A DNA stretch of 64,000 nucleotides from Herbiconiux daphne (lineage in GTDB: Bacteria; Actinomycetota; Actinomycetes; Actinomycetales; Microbacteriaceae): assembly GCF_024979295.1 (NCBI RefSeq), contig NZ_JANLCJ010000001.1:930001-994000 (forward strand), given 5' to 3'. How positions within the stretch are numbered: position 1 is the stretch's first letter; the number at the start of each line of letters is the position of its first letter. Below the pieces are notes generated by a model. That model made no database searches. It was not told where the DNA came from and saw only the letters and a program-made list of their open reading frames with translations. Below, in pieces: positions 46,256 to 54,230 of this stretch. A program made the translations under genes and the position numbers.

Positions 46256-48031
46256 GTGCCCGGCCCCACCCCCGTTCCCGCCGCCGGCCCCGTTCCCGCC
46301 GCCGGCCTCCGCGCCGACGGCTGGGGCTGGCGGCACGCCGGCCGGTCGTCGTGGGCCGTGCGCGGTCTCGACCTGGTGATCGAGCCGGGGGAGCGCGTGT
46401 TGCTGCTCGGGGCATCCGGAGCCGGCAAATCCACCCTCATGCAGGCGTTCGCCGGCGTGCTGGGCGGCGTCGACGAGGGTGACGAAGAGGGGAGTCTGCT
46501 GGTCGACGGGGTCGCCCCCGCCGGGCAGCGCGGACGGGTTGGCCTGCTCATGCAAGACCCGGATTCGCAGGTCGTGCTCGCGCGCGTCGGCGACGACGTG
46601 GCGTTCGGATGCGAGAACCTCGGTGTGCCGCGTGCCGACATTTGGCCGCGGGTGGCCGCGGCCCTCGACGCCGTGGGACTCGACCTGCCGCTCGACCACC
46701 CCACGTCAGAGCTCTCGGGAGGCCAGAAGCAACGGGTGGCGCTCGCCGGAGTGATCGCGATGCAGCCGGGAGTGGTGCTGCTCGACGAGCCGACGGCCAA
46801 TCTCGACCCGGGCGGCGTGATCGAGGTGCGGGATGCCGTCGCCGACGTGGTGCGGTCGTCGCACGCCACCTTCGTGGTGATCGAGCACCGGGTCGACATC
46901 TGGCTCGACGTGGTCGACCGGGTGGTCGTGCTCGCCCCCGGCGGCGGGGTGCTCGCCGACGGCGTCCCCTCCGTGGTGCTGCGCGATCGAGGCGCCGAGC
47001 TCGCGCGCGACGGCGTGTGGGTGCCGGGCCACGACCCGCTCGAGGGCCGGCCGGCCCGGGGCGGGGAGCCGGCCTCTGGTCGGGTCGCTGCGCCGGACTC
47101 CGGCGCGGTCGCCGAGGCGATCGGGCCCGACAGCTCGCCGCCGCGGGTGCGGGCGACGGATGCCGCGGACGCACCCGTTCCCGTCTCGACGGGGTTGCTG
47201 GCGGCGCACGGCCTCGTGGTCGAGCGGGTGCCGGGCTCGCCGGTGGCGGGCGGCATCGATCTCACGCTGCGCGCCGGTCGTGCGCTGGCGATCACCGGCG
47301 CCAACGGCGCGGGCAAGACGACCCTCGCCCTCACGCTGGCGGGGCTCATCCCACGGGCCGGAGGCACGCTCGCGGCCTCGGCGGTGCTCGCCGCCGGCCT
47401 CGGGCGCCCGAGACACGACGGCGCTGCGCGTCGACGGCGGCAGCAGCAGCGGGAGCTGCGCGAGCGGGAGCGGGAGCGAGTTCGCCGGGGCGACACTCCG
47501 GTCGGGGCGGCCGGCATCGGCGCGAGCTCGCCCGACCAGCGGCTCGACCCGTTCGAGTGGAGATCGGGCGATCTTCTGACGCGCATGGGCATGGTGTTCC
47601 AAGACCCCGAGCACCAGTTCGTGACCGGATCGGTTCGCGGAGAGCTCGAGGTGTCGCTGCGGGCGCTCCGGCTGCCTCAGCAGCAGATCGACGAGCGCGT
47701 CGCCGAGGTGGCCGGCCGGCTCCGGCTCGACGGGCTGCTGAAGGCCAACCCCTACACGCTGTCGGGCGGCGAGAAGCGCCGTCTCTCGGTCGCGTCGGCG
47801 CTCGTCGCGCGCCCGCGCATCCTGGTGCTCGACGAGCCGACGTTCGGGCAGGATTCGCGCACCTGGGCCGAGCTCGTGCGCCTGCTCGCCGAGCAGCTCG
47901 ATCGGGGCACCGCGATCGTCGCGGTGACTCATGACCAGGCGTTCATCGACGCGCTGGCCGACGACGAGTTCGTCGTGGGAGCGACCGCCGTCCTGGCTCC
48001 CGGTGCAGGCCGCGGGGGTGTGGCCGAATGA
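46256..48031 (+). CDS. ykoD: YkoD: double ATP-binding protein of the thiamine/HMP ECF transporter
   Basis: A 591-residue fusion of two ABC ATPases. Domain 1 has Walker A GASGAGKST and signature LSGGQKQRV. Domain 2 has Walker A GANGAGKTT and signature LSGGEKRRL, each followed by an LLDEPT or VLDEPT Walker B. A linker of about 60 residues and a charged insert in domain 2 (RRRQQQRELRERERERVRR) are local features. The GTG at 46256 has AAGGG 7 bases upstream and starts 2 bases after ykoE. The stop overlaps ykoC (ATGA). Confidence 0.93.
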   Translation: MPGPTPVPAAGPVPAAGLRADGWGWRHAGRSSWAVRGLDLVIEPGERVLLLGASGAGKSTLMQAFAGVLGGVDEGDEEGSLLVDGVAPAGQRGRVGLLMQDPDSQVVLARVGDDVAFGCENLGVPRADIWPRVAAALDAVGLDLPLDHPTSELSGGQKQRVALAGVIAMQPGVVLLDEPTANLDPGGVIEVRDAVADVVRSSHATFVVIEHRVDIWLDVVDRVVVLAPGGGVLADGVPSVVLRDRGAELARDGVWVPGHDPLEGRPARGGEPASGRVAAPDSGAVAEAIGPDSSPPRVRATDAADAPVPVSTGLLAAHGLVVERVPGSPVAGGIDLTLRAGRALAITGANGAGKTTLALTLAGLIPRAGGTLAASAVLAAGLGRPRHDGAARRRRQQQRELRERERERVRRGDTPVGAAGIGASSPDQRLDPFEWRSGDLLTRMGMVFQDPEHQFVTGSVRGELEVSLRALRLPQQQIDERVAEVAGRLRLDGLLKANPYTLSGGEKRRLSVASALVARPRILVLDEPTFGQDSRTWAELVRLLAEQLDRGTAIVAVTHDQAFIDALADDEFVVGATAVLAPGAGRGGVAE

Positions 48032-48810
48032 GCGTTCTCACTCCCGCGCGCGGACCGCAGTCGATCTACTCGATCAACCCGGTGGCGAAGCTCGCGGCAT
48101 CCCTGGCCCTGAGCGCGCTGCTTCTCGTGACGATCGACTGGGTGTCGGCCGCGGTCGCCCTCGTGCTCGAGAGCGTGCTGTTCTTCTGGGCCGGTCTGTC
48201 GCCCGGGCAGTTCTTCCGGCGCACGGCGGCGATCTGGATCGCGGCTCCGCTCGCCGGTCTCACCACCCTGCTCTACGGGGTCTCCGCCGGGCAGACCTAT
48301 CTGCAGTTCTGGCTCATCCACATAAGCGACGGGTCGATCGCGCTCGCCGTGGCGACCGTGCTGCGCATCCTGGCCATCGGCCTGCCCGCCGTCGTGCTGT
48401 TCGCCACGATCGACCCGACCGACCTCGCCGATGGTCTCGCGCAGGTGTGGCACCTGCCCAGCCGGTTCGTGCTGGGAGCGCTCGCCGGTCTGCGGCTGAT
48501 CGGCCTGTTCCTGCAGGACTGGCGCCAACTCGAACTGGCACGCCGGGCGCGTGGCCTCGGTGACACCGGCCGCATCCGGCGCTTCGCCAACCAGGCCTTC
48601 GCCCTGCTCGTCATCTCGATCCGGCGCGGCAGCAAGCTCGCGACGGCCATGGAGGCCCGCGGGTTCGGCGGCGACGTCGTGCGCTCCTGGGCGCGGCCGT
48701 CGCCGTTCGGCCGCCGGGAGTGGTTGCTGATCGCGATCGGGCTGGTCATCGGCGTCGTCGCGCTCGTGGCCGCGGTGCTCGCCGGCAGCCTCAACTTCGT
48801 GATCGGCTGA
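48028..48810 (+). CDS. ykoC: YkoC: transmembrane (T) component of the ECF transporter
   Basis: A 260-residue CbiQ-family protein with about 5-6 helices. The coupling helices carry the ARG motif (RRARGLG at about 172-178, and MEARGFGG), which contacts the ATPases. It starts with an ATGA overlap to ykoD. With YkoE and YkoD it makes a complete energy-coupling-factor importer. Confidence 0.93.
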   Translation: MSVLTPARGPQSIYSINPVAKLAASLALSALLLVTIDWVSAAVALVLESVLFFWAGLSPGQFFRRTAAIWIAAPLAGLTTLLYGVSAGQTYLQFWLIHISDGSIALAVATVLRILAIGLPAVVLFATIDPTDLADGLAQVWHLPSRFVLGALAGLRLIGLFLQDWRQLELARRARGLGDTGRIRRFANQAFALLVISIRRGSKLATAMEARGFGGDVVRSWARPSPFGRREWLLIAIGLVIGVVALVAAVLAGSLNFVIG

Positions 48811-48812
48811 TC

Positions 48813-49301
48813 GTGACCGTCATCCTCATCGACGGCCCGAGCGGGTCGGGCAAGACCGATCTGGCCTCGCGGCTGCGCGACGGCTGGGTCGGCGACGACC
48901 GGCCGACCGTCGTGCACCTCGACGACATCTATCCGGGCTGGGACGGGCTCGACGCCGCCAGCGAGGCCGTCACCGAGCATCTGCTGCTGCCGCTGCGCGC
49001 CGGGCGGCCGGGTCGCTGGCGGCGGCACGACTGGCAGACCGGGCGGCCCGCGGAATGGCACGGCGTCGACCCGCGGCATCCGCTCGTCATCGAGGGCTGC
49101 GGTGCGCTGAGCCGCGCGAACGCCGCTCTGGCCGACCTCAGCATCTGGGTCGAGGCCGACGACGCCGTGCGCAAGGCGCGCGCCCTGCAGCGCGACGGCG
49201 AGCTCTACGCCCGGGAATGGGACCGCTGGGAGGCGCAGTGGCAGCGGTTCGTGCGCCGGGAGAGCCCCCGCCAACTCGCCCTGCTCGTGGTGCCCACCTG
49301 A
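48813..49301 (+). CDS. Small P-loop kinase-like ATP-binding protein
   Basis: A 162-residue P-loop NTPase with Walker A GPSGSGKT (8-15), a VVHLDDIYPGWDGL region like uridine/phosphoribulokinase-type kinases, and VIEGCGAL as a Walker-B-like strand. It begins at GTG 48813, two bases after ykoC, so it belongs to the TPP-riboswitch operon. A kinase acting on a thiamine-related compound is a reasonable hypothesis from context, but the family is usually annotated only as ATP-binding or uridine kinase-like. Confidence 0.8.
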   Translation: MTVILIDGPSGSGKTDLASRLRDGWVGDDRPTVVHLDDIYPGWDGLDAASEAVTEHLLLPLRAGRPGRWRRHDWQTGRPAEWHGVDPRHPLVIEGCGALSRANAALADLSIWVEADDAVRKARALQRDGELYAREWDRWEAQWQRFVRRESPRQLALLVVPT

Positions 49302-49324
49302 GCCGCCACAGGCTCACCGACCCG

Positions 49325-50602
49325 CTATTTGCGCGAATCGATGAACGCGGTGATCACGGGCACCGGGTTCATCAGGCGCCAGAGCGGCCCCGGGTCGCCG
49401 ATGCGCGAGTCGAGTTCGAGCAGCACGTTCACGTCGCCGTCGGGTGTGGTGACGGTCACGCTGCCCACGTGCTGGCCCTTCGCGCCGGTGGCGAGCGGCT
49501 CGGCGTCGATCGTGTAGGTCAACGGCGAGGTCACCCAGAGCAGTCGTGACTCGGTGGCCAGCGCGACCCCGTTGGCCGTGTCGCCCCATGGTGTCGTGTA
49601 GGTCACGAAGGTCTGGCCCTCGGTCACCACGGGGGTCTGCGTGACCGTGCCGGCGGCCGAGGCCGCGAGGGCGGCGAGGTCGGCGTCGAGCGTGTCCCAG
49701 TCGGGTTCGCGGATGAATGCGCCGTAGAGCACGGCCGTGCCGGGCTCGGTTCCGGATGCCGCGGCCGGGTCGGCCGACACGGGCACCTCGAGCGCGAACA
49801 GGTAGCAGACGCCGGCCTGGTCGGTGTAGCTGCGCGAGACGCCGGTGTAGCCGAGCTCGGCCTGGTAGGCCGCGAGGTTGTCGACCCGGCGGTTGCCCGG
49901 AACGGTGACGTCGTCTTCGGCCATGGTCTCGGCGATCGAGGGCTCCGAGAAGGCGAGCGCGCTCACGCGTGCCAGGTCGGATGCGGTGCCCATGTCGTTC
50001 TCGTCGAGCCCGGTTGCGTCGACCAGGGTGATGCCGGTCAGATCGCGGGCGGCGAGCCAGGCGTCGGCTGCAGCGAGAAAATCGTCGACCGACCCGTAGG
50101 CCCAGCGGGCGAGCGTGTCGGCGTGATTGTTGCTCGAGCCGAGCAGCATGGCCTGCAGCATCTGCCGCTGGGTCCAGGTCTCGCCCTGGGTGACCCCGAC
50201 GGTGCGGGCGCTCTCAGCCTGGTATTTCTGCAGACCGTCGACGTCGGCCTTCGAGATGGTGATCGTGGGCCCCTGCGCGCCCGCGGCCAGGGGCTTGGCG
50301 TCGAGCACCACGAGTGCCGTGATGATCTTGGCCACGCCGCCCATCGGCACGGCCTCGGTGAGCCCCCCGGAGGCGAAGACCGGGGTCGCCACGTCGGCGA
50401 CGATGGCGCTGGCACCGGTCGACGGCATCGTAGGGGCGGCGGCGGCTGCCGACTGCGCCGGTGTCTCGCTGACCGAGGCGGTCGCGGTCGGCAGTGGGCC
50501 GACCAGGGTCGCCGGGCCGTAGAGGCCGAGGCCGAGGATCACGAACACGCCGACGACGATCACGACGGCTCTCACCGCTTTGCGTCCGACCGATCCCGCC
50601 AT
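49325..50602 (-). CDS. DD-carboxypeptidase-like (PBP5-family) protein lacking catalytic motifs
   Basis: A 425-residue membrane-anchored extracellular protein with an N-terminal helix (about 9-31). The fold resembles D-alanyl-D-alanine carboxypeptidase, but key motifs are lost. The SxxK position reads GGVAK, with Gly for the nucleophile Ser, and the KTG position reads SRS within GVSRSYTDQAG. Only the SxN motif (SSNN) remains. It is probably a pseudoenzyme with a binding or structural role. TAGCCT (50614-50609) is 7 bases before the ATG, suggesting a leaderless mRNA. It converges on the thiamine operon. Confidence 0.85.
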   Translation of the reverse strand: MAGSVGRKAVRAVVIVVGVFVILGLGLYGPATLVGPLPTATASVSETPAQSAAAAAPTMPSTGASAIVADVATPVFASGGLTEAVPMGGVAKIITALVVLDAKPLAAGAQGPTITISKADVDGLQKYQAESARTVGVTQGETWTQRQMLQAMLLGSSNNHADTLARWAYGSVDDFLAAADAWLAARDLTGITLVDATGLDENDMGTASDLARVSALAFSEPSIAETMAEDDVTVPGNRRVDNLAAYQAELGYTGVSRSYTDQAGVCYLFALEVPVSADPAAASGTEPGTAVLYGAFIREPDWDTLDADLAALAASAAGTVTQTPVVTEGQTFVTYTTPWGDTANGVALATESRLLWVTSPLTYTIDAEPLATGAKGQHVGSVTVTTPDGDVNVLLELDSRIGDPGPLWRLMNPVPVITAFIDSRK

Positions 50603-50687
50603 GGCTCCAGGCTACGGTCCCGGTCGCGCGCATCCCGGCACCGACCCGTATCGACCCGGTAACCATCTGCTTCGAACCCGCTGTGAG

Positions 50688-51038
50688 TCAGCCCCAGCCG
50701 AGCTCGTGGAGCTTGTCGTCGTCGATGCCGTAGTAGTGGGCGATCTCGTGCACGAGGGTGATGTGAATCTGGTCGCGCAATTCGTCGACGTCGTCGCAGA
50801 TCGCCAGCAGGGGTTCGCGGAACAGCGTGATGCGATCGGGCATCTCGCCGAAGCCGTATTGGCCCCGCTCGGTGAGCGCGACGCCGTCGTAGAGCCCCAG
50901 CAGGTCGAGCGAGCCGTCTTCGGGCCGGTCTTCGACGACGAAGACCACGTTGTCGAGACCGTCGAGCATGTCGTCGGGCAGGTGGTCGAGTTCGTCGCCG
51001 ACCAGCGCCTCGAAGGGCTCTTCGGCCATCTCGATCAT
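50688..51038 (-). CDS. Zincin-like metallopeptidase family protein
   Basis: A 116-residue protein with the minimal zinc motif HEIAHYYGIDD (His97, Glu98, His101, Asp107 as likely ligands and base) close to the C-terminus. The acidic N-terminal half has no signal peptide. The family is common in actinobacteria, and no physiological substrate is established. The start could be ATG 51038 or ATG 51029. It lies downstream of tRNA-His with a double hairpin between them; the first hairpin partly overlaps the region just upstream of its start. Confidence 0.85.
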   Translation of the reverse strand: MIEMAEEPFEALVGDELDHLPDDMLDGLDNVVFVVEDRPEDGSLDLLGLYDGVALTERGQYGFGEMPDRITLFREPLLAICDDVDELRDQIHITLVHEIAHYYGIDDDKLHELGWG

Positions 51039-51059
51039 CGCCGCCCCTGATGCTGCCCT

Positions 51060-51120
51060 GGCCCGGGTCGAAGACCTGGGCCCCTGATGCTGCAGTGGCC
51101 CGGGTCGAAGACCCGGGCCA
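51060..51120 (-). terminator. Duplicated terminator hairpin after tRNA-His
   Basis: Two hairpins lie in 37-bp tandem copies. The proximal one (51096-51120) has an 11-bp perfect stem TGGCCCGGGTC/GACCCGGGCCA with a 3-base loop. The distal one (51060-51082) has a 10-bp stem with one wobble. They begin 5 bases past the tRNA 3' end. No U tract follows. Confidence 0.65.
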
Positions 51121-51124
51121 CCAG

Positions 51125-51201
51125 TGGGGTGAATAACGGGACTCGAACCCGCGACATCCGGCACCACAAGCCAGCGCTCTACCAACTGAGCTATATCCAC
51201 C
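51125..51201 (-). tRNA. tRNA-His (anticodon GTG), CCA encoded
   Basis: The minus strand folds into a cloverleaf. The acceptor GTGGATA pairs with TATTCAC, the D arm is GCTC..GAGC, and the anticodon stem CTGGC/GCCGG holds loop TTGTGGT. The T arm is GCGGG/CCCGT with one wobble. An extra G at position -1 (51201) faces C73 (51128), the histidine identity feature. CCA is encoded at 51127-51125. Confidence 0.97.
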
Positions 51202-51248
51202 ATGTTCGCCTCACAATCTCGATTGCGTGGCAACGAAGAAAGATTCTA

Positions 51249-51869
51249 TTACATCCGCGAGGTGAATTCGCGCACCACGTCGGAAGAGATGGTTTTGAGC
51301 TCGGCCGACGTGGGCCCGGGCTCGGGGATGAACACCGCTTTGCGGTAGTACTCCAGCTCGCGGATCGACTCGAGGATGTCGGCCAGCGCGCGGTGGCCGC
51401 CCGCCTTCTCGGGCGCGTTGAAGTAGACGCGGGGGAACCAGCGGCGAGCGAGTTCTTTGATCGACGACACGTCGATGCTGCGGTAGTGGAGGTGCCCGTC
51501 GACCCGCGGCATGAACTTCGCCAGGAACGAGCGGTCGGTGCCGATCGTGTTGCCGGCGAGCGGGGCCTGCTGCGCGGTGGGCACGAACTTCAGGATGTAT
51601 TCGAGCACCTGGTATTCGGCGTCGGCGAGGCTCACTCCGTGGGGGATCTCTTCGGCCAGACCACTGGTCTCGTGCATCTTGGTGACGAAGTCGTTCATGT
51701 TCGCCAAGGCGGAGGCGTCGGGCTTGATGACGATGCTGAAGCCGGGATCGACGAGCGCGAGATCGAAATCGGTGATGACCACCGCGACCTCGACCAGTTC
51801 GTCGACCTCGAGATCGAGCCCCGTCATCTCGCAGTCGATCCACACCAGGCGGTCTGAGGAAGAACTCAT
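51249..51869 (-). CDS. orn: Oligoribonuclease
   Basis: A 206-residue DEDDh 3'-5' exonuclease that degrades RNA fragments of 2-5 nucleotides, including pGpG. Asp12 and Glu14 lie in WIDCEMTGLD. A later Asp lies in GTDRSFL, and the His-Asp pair in GGHRALADI. TAGACT (51881-51876) lies 7 bases before the ATG with no Shine-Dalgarno, suggesting a leaderless mRNA. The gene is divergent from the SCO4848-family gene and precedes tRNA-His on the same strand. Confidence 0.97.
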   Translation of the reverse strand: MSSSSDRLVWIDCEMTGLDLEVDELVEVAVVITDFDLALVDPGFSIVIKPDASALANMNDFVTKMHETSGLAEEIPHGVSLADAEYQVLEYILKFVPTAQQAPLAGNTIGTDRSFLAKFMPRVDGHLHYRSIDVSSIKELARRWFPRVYFNAPEKAGGHRALADILESIRELEYYRKAVFIPEPGPTSAELKTISSDVVREFTSRM

Positions 51870-51875
51870 GCAGCG

Positions 51876-51916
51876 AGTCTAGTGGCGGCATCCGACGGCG
51901 AGGCCCTCCGTAGAAT
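51876..51916. promoter_or_regulatory. Divergent leaderless promoters of orn and the SCO4848-family gene
   Basis: Minus strand TAGACT (51881-51876) serves orn, and plus strand TAGAAT (51911-51916) serves the small membrane protein. Each box ends 7-8 bases before a start codon. The ATG at 51915 overlaps the plus-strand -10 box, so ATG 51924 is the better start. Confidence 0.5.
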
Positions 51917-51923
51917 GGCGTCG

Positions 51924-52142
51924 ATGATCATCACGCTCGCCATCCTGCTCCTCGTCAACGCCGCCTGGAACGCCATCGTCTGGCCCCAGTTCTTCAAGCG
52001 GGTGAACCGCGACGAACGGGCCCGCGACGCGGCCGGAAAGGCGACACCGTTCCTCATCGTGCACGCCGTGCTGATCGGCATCTCGTTGCTCATCGCGGTG
52101 ATCTCGGCCGTGGTGGCCATCGTGGCGCTCGTCTCGCAGTAG
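51924..52142 (+). CDS. SCO4848 family small membrane protein
   Basis: A 72-residue protein with two membrane helices (about 2-20 and 44-70) and the family pattern AWNAIVWPQFFKR..D.R...G..TPFLIVHAVL. The start ATG 51924 fits a leaderless mRNA; ATG 51915 or GTG 51882 would extend it. The position beside orn and tRNA-His is the usual one in actinobacteria. Function unknown. Confidence 0.8.
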   Translation: MIITLAILLLVNAAWNAIVWPQFFKRVNRDERARDAAGKATPFLIVHAVLIGISLLIAVISAVVAIVALVSQ

Positions 52143-52159
52143 CGCTCGGCGGCGGGCCG

Positions 52160-52232
52160 TGCCCCTGGCTGGATTCGAACCAGCGACAAACGGATTAGAA
52201 GGCCGGTGCTCTATCCACTGAGCTACAGGGGC
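52160..52232 (-). tRNA. tRNA-Arg (anticodon TCT)
   Basis: The minus strand gives acceptor GCCCCTG/CAGGGGC, D stem GCTC/GAGC and T stem GCTGG/CCAGC. The anticodon loop CTTCTAA reads AGA. The anticodon stem CCGGC/TCCGT has pyrimidine-pyrimidine mismatches at both ends (27-43 and 31-39). The discriminator is A; CCA is not encoded. Confidence 0.92.
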
Positions 52233-52303
52233 GACGCGAAAAGCGTACTACGCGCGGCCGGGGAGCCCCGTGTGTGCGCGCTCGGTTCTGGGCGATGCTG
52301 GCG

Positions 52304-53134
52304 CTAGTCGGCGCTGGGCGCGACGCCGCGGGTGCCGGTTCCCGACGCGACCTGTTGCACGGTGGGCCGCGGCTCATGCGTCGGCAGCAGGGGAGTGGCG
52401 GGGGCGATGACGGCGTTCGCCGCCGAGCCGCCGGAGTAGGGCGAGCCGACCGCGGCCGTGTAGGCGGCGGGGGCGGCCGAAGGCGTGCGGGCCGTCAGCG
52501 GGGCGGGCGGTGCGGCCATGGCGACGGTGTTCACACCGAGCGTGTCTGAGTCGTTCGGCGTGTCGGGCGTGTGCTGCACGTGGTGCTGCTGCGCCACCCA
52601 GGCGTCTTGCTGGGCGAGCAGCTCGCGCTCGGCCGACGCGTCTTCGACGCTCCACCGGTCGAGGTCGGTCTGGAACACCCGCTTGGCGCGAGCCGGTCGC
52701 TGCTGCCACTCGATCAGCCGGTCGCGGAACTCGAACACCGCGGGCTCGACCTGGTAGCCGAACGTCGCGGAGTTGCGCTTCATCTCGGCGAGCGCGTGCG
52801 CGGCCCAGTTGGCGGCGACATCCGCTCCCCGAATCGGCAGAAGGCGCACCTGGATGTCGGCCTGCCCGGTCGCCCGGTCGGCGAGGATCTGCTCCTGGGG
52901 AGTCAGCGAATTCCAGACGGACGCCTGCTCGGCGGCGTCGATGAGCGACGCGATGGCCGAGATCTTCAGCTCACGATCGTGTTTGGCGAGCAGGCGCCGG
53001 ATGGAGCTCGACGCGATCCAGGCCGCCAGCAGACCGGCCACGATGATCGCGGCCGCCGGAAGGATGATGCTCGAGACGACGTGTTCGCCGCTCGTCGAAG
53101 AGAGCCACCGTACGAAACCATTCCACCATTCCAT
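52304..53134 (-). CDS. Hypothetical membrane protein with disordered C-terminus
   Basis: A 276-residue protein I do not recognise. It has one hydrophobic segment near the N-terminus (about 21-43), a helical cytoplasmic region (about 50-190, with LIDAAEQASVWNSLTPQEQ and FEFRDRLIEWQQRPARAKRVF), and an Ala/Pro/Thr-rich tail of about 85 residues. ATG 53134 is chosen because TAGTGT (53147-53142) lies 8 bases upstream; GTG 53143 would overlap that box. Confidence 0.7.
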   Translation of the reverse strand: MEWWNGFVRWLSSTSGEHVVSSIILPAAAIIVAGLLAAWIASSSIRRLLAKHDRELKISAIASLIDAAEQASVWNSLTPQEQILADRATGQADIQVRLLPIRGADVAANWAAHALAEMKRNSATFGYQVEPAVFEFRDRLIEWQQRPARAKRVFQTDLDRWSVEDASAERELLAQQDAWVAQQHHVQHTPDTPNDSDTLGVNTVAMAAPPAPLTARTPSAAPAAYTAAVGSPYSGGSAANAVIAPATPLLPTHEPRPTVQQVASGTGTRGVAPSAD

Positions 53135-53233
53135 GAGCGGCACACTACCTCGCGATTTTCGGTTGGCGACGGCGACGAGCCGGTGTCGCCCGAACTGGTG
53201 CCGCGGGCACCATGGCGCTTCTCGGCCGGCCGG

Positions 53234-53455
53234 TCAACGCAGGCACTCGGCCGCCTCCTCGCGGGCGCCGAACTCGCCGATCTCAACGACGCGTAGCGAC
53301 GAGAAGAGGCGCTTCGCGCGGTAGCGGGCGACGCCGTCGGCGTCGGTCTGCTCGACGTAGCCCAGCACGACGCCCGAGGCAGCCGTGACGCGCCAATAGC
53401 CGTCGCGCACGCGGCGGAGAGCCGGCTGCTGCGGGGGTGTGGTGGTCGTCTTCAT
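53234..53455 (-). CDS. Small hypothetical protein
   Basis: A 73-residue basic protein with a likely beta-rich core: DGYWRVTAASGVVLGYVEQ, then GVARYRAKRLF. It looks like a short phage/YegP-like fold, but I cannot assign it. TAGCGT (53467-53462) lies 7 bases before the ATG, consistent with a leaderless mRNA and supporting that the frame is real. Confidence 0.65.
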   Translation of the reverse strand: MKTTTTPPQQPALRRVRDGYWRVTAASGVVLGYVEQTDADGVARYRAKRLFSSLRVVEIGEFGAREEAAECLR

Positions 53456-53527
53456 GATTCGACGCTACGGTGCACCACCGACATCGCCGGCTGGGTTCCG
53501 GGATCGGGCCCGGCATAGAATTCGGGC

Positions 53528-54055
53528 ATGGAAACCTTCGTCCTTGCAGGAGGCTGCTTCTGGTGCCTCGACGCCGTCTATCGCACTCTCGACGGAGTGC
53601 ACGACGTGGTGTCGGGCTACACCGGCGGCACCGTCGCCGACCCCACCTACGAACAGGTCTGCACCGGCACGACCGGCCAGGCCGAAGCCGTCGCCGTGAC
53701 CTTCGACCCCGCCGTCATCCCGGCCGACATCATCCTCGACGTCTTCTTCACGTTGCACGACCCGCGGCAGCTGAACCGCCAGGGCAACGACGTCGGAACG
53801 CAGTACCGCTCGGCGATGTTCTACGACGGCGACGAGCAGAAGGCGCTCTTCGAGGCCGCGCTCGAGCGGGCCTCCGAGCTGTGGGACGGCGGAATCGTCA
53901 CGACGCTGGAGCCGCTCGGCGCGTTCTACCGAGCCGAGGAGTACCACCAGGACTTCTTCGCCAAGAACCCCGGGCAGGGCTACTGCATGGCCGTCGCGGT
54001 TCCGAAGGTCACGAAGGTGCGCAAGGCCTACGCCAAGTACATCAAGGCCGCCTGA
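53528..54055 (+). CDS. msrA: Peptide-methionine (S)-S-oxide reductase MsrA
   Basis: A 175-residue repair enzyme that reduces methionine-S-sulfoxide. The catalytic GGCFWC motif gives Cys10 and Cys13. The conserved GYTGG, YRSAMFY and YHQDFFAKNPGQGYC segments follow. TAGAAT (53516-53521) lies 7 bases before the ATG with no Shine-Dalgarno, suggesting a leaderless mRNA. It is a single gene facing away from the small hypothetical gene. Confidence 0.96.
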   Translation: METFVLAGGCFWCLDAVYRTLDGVHDVVSGYTGGTVADPTYEQVCTGTTGQAEAVAVTFDPAVIPADIILDVFFTLHDPRQLNRQGNDVGTQYRSAMFYDGDEQKALFEAALERASELWDGGIVTTLEPLGAFYRAEEYHQDFFAKNPGQGYCMAVAVPKVTKVRKAYAKYIKAA

Positions 54056-54230
54056 CCGGCTGGCCGCAGGCCGGTTCTGACGTCGCCACGTCTCCGCACA
54101 TCAGATCTCCTTCTCCACAATTCGCGACGACCGAGGGTCTGTGCACAGATGTGCCGCCCTCGGTCGTCGACCTTCCTGCTCCCGCGCAGAATCGGTTCGT
54201 CAGCACGACCACTACGCGAAGGAGCACACC

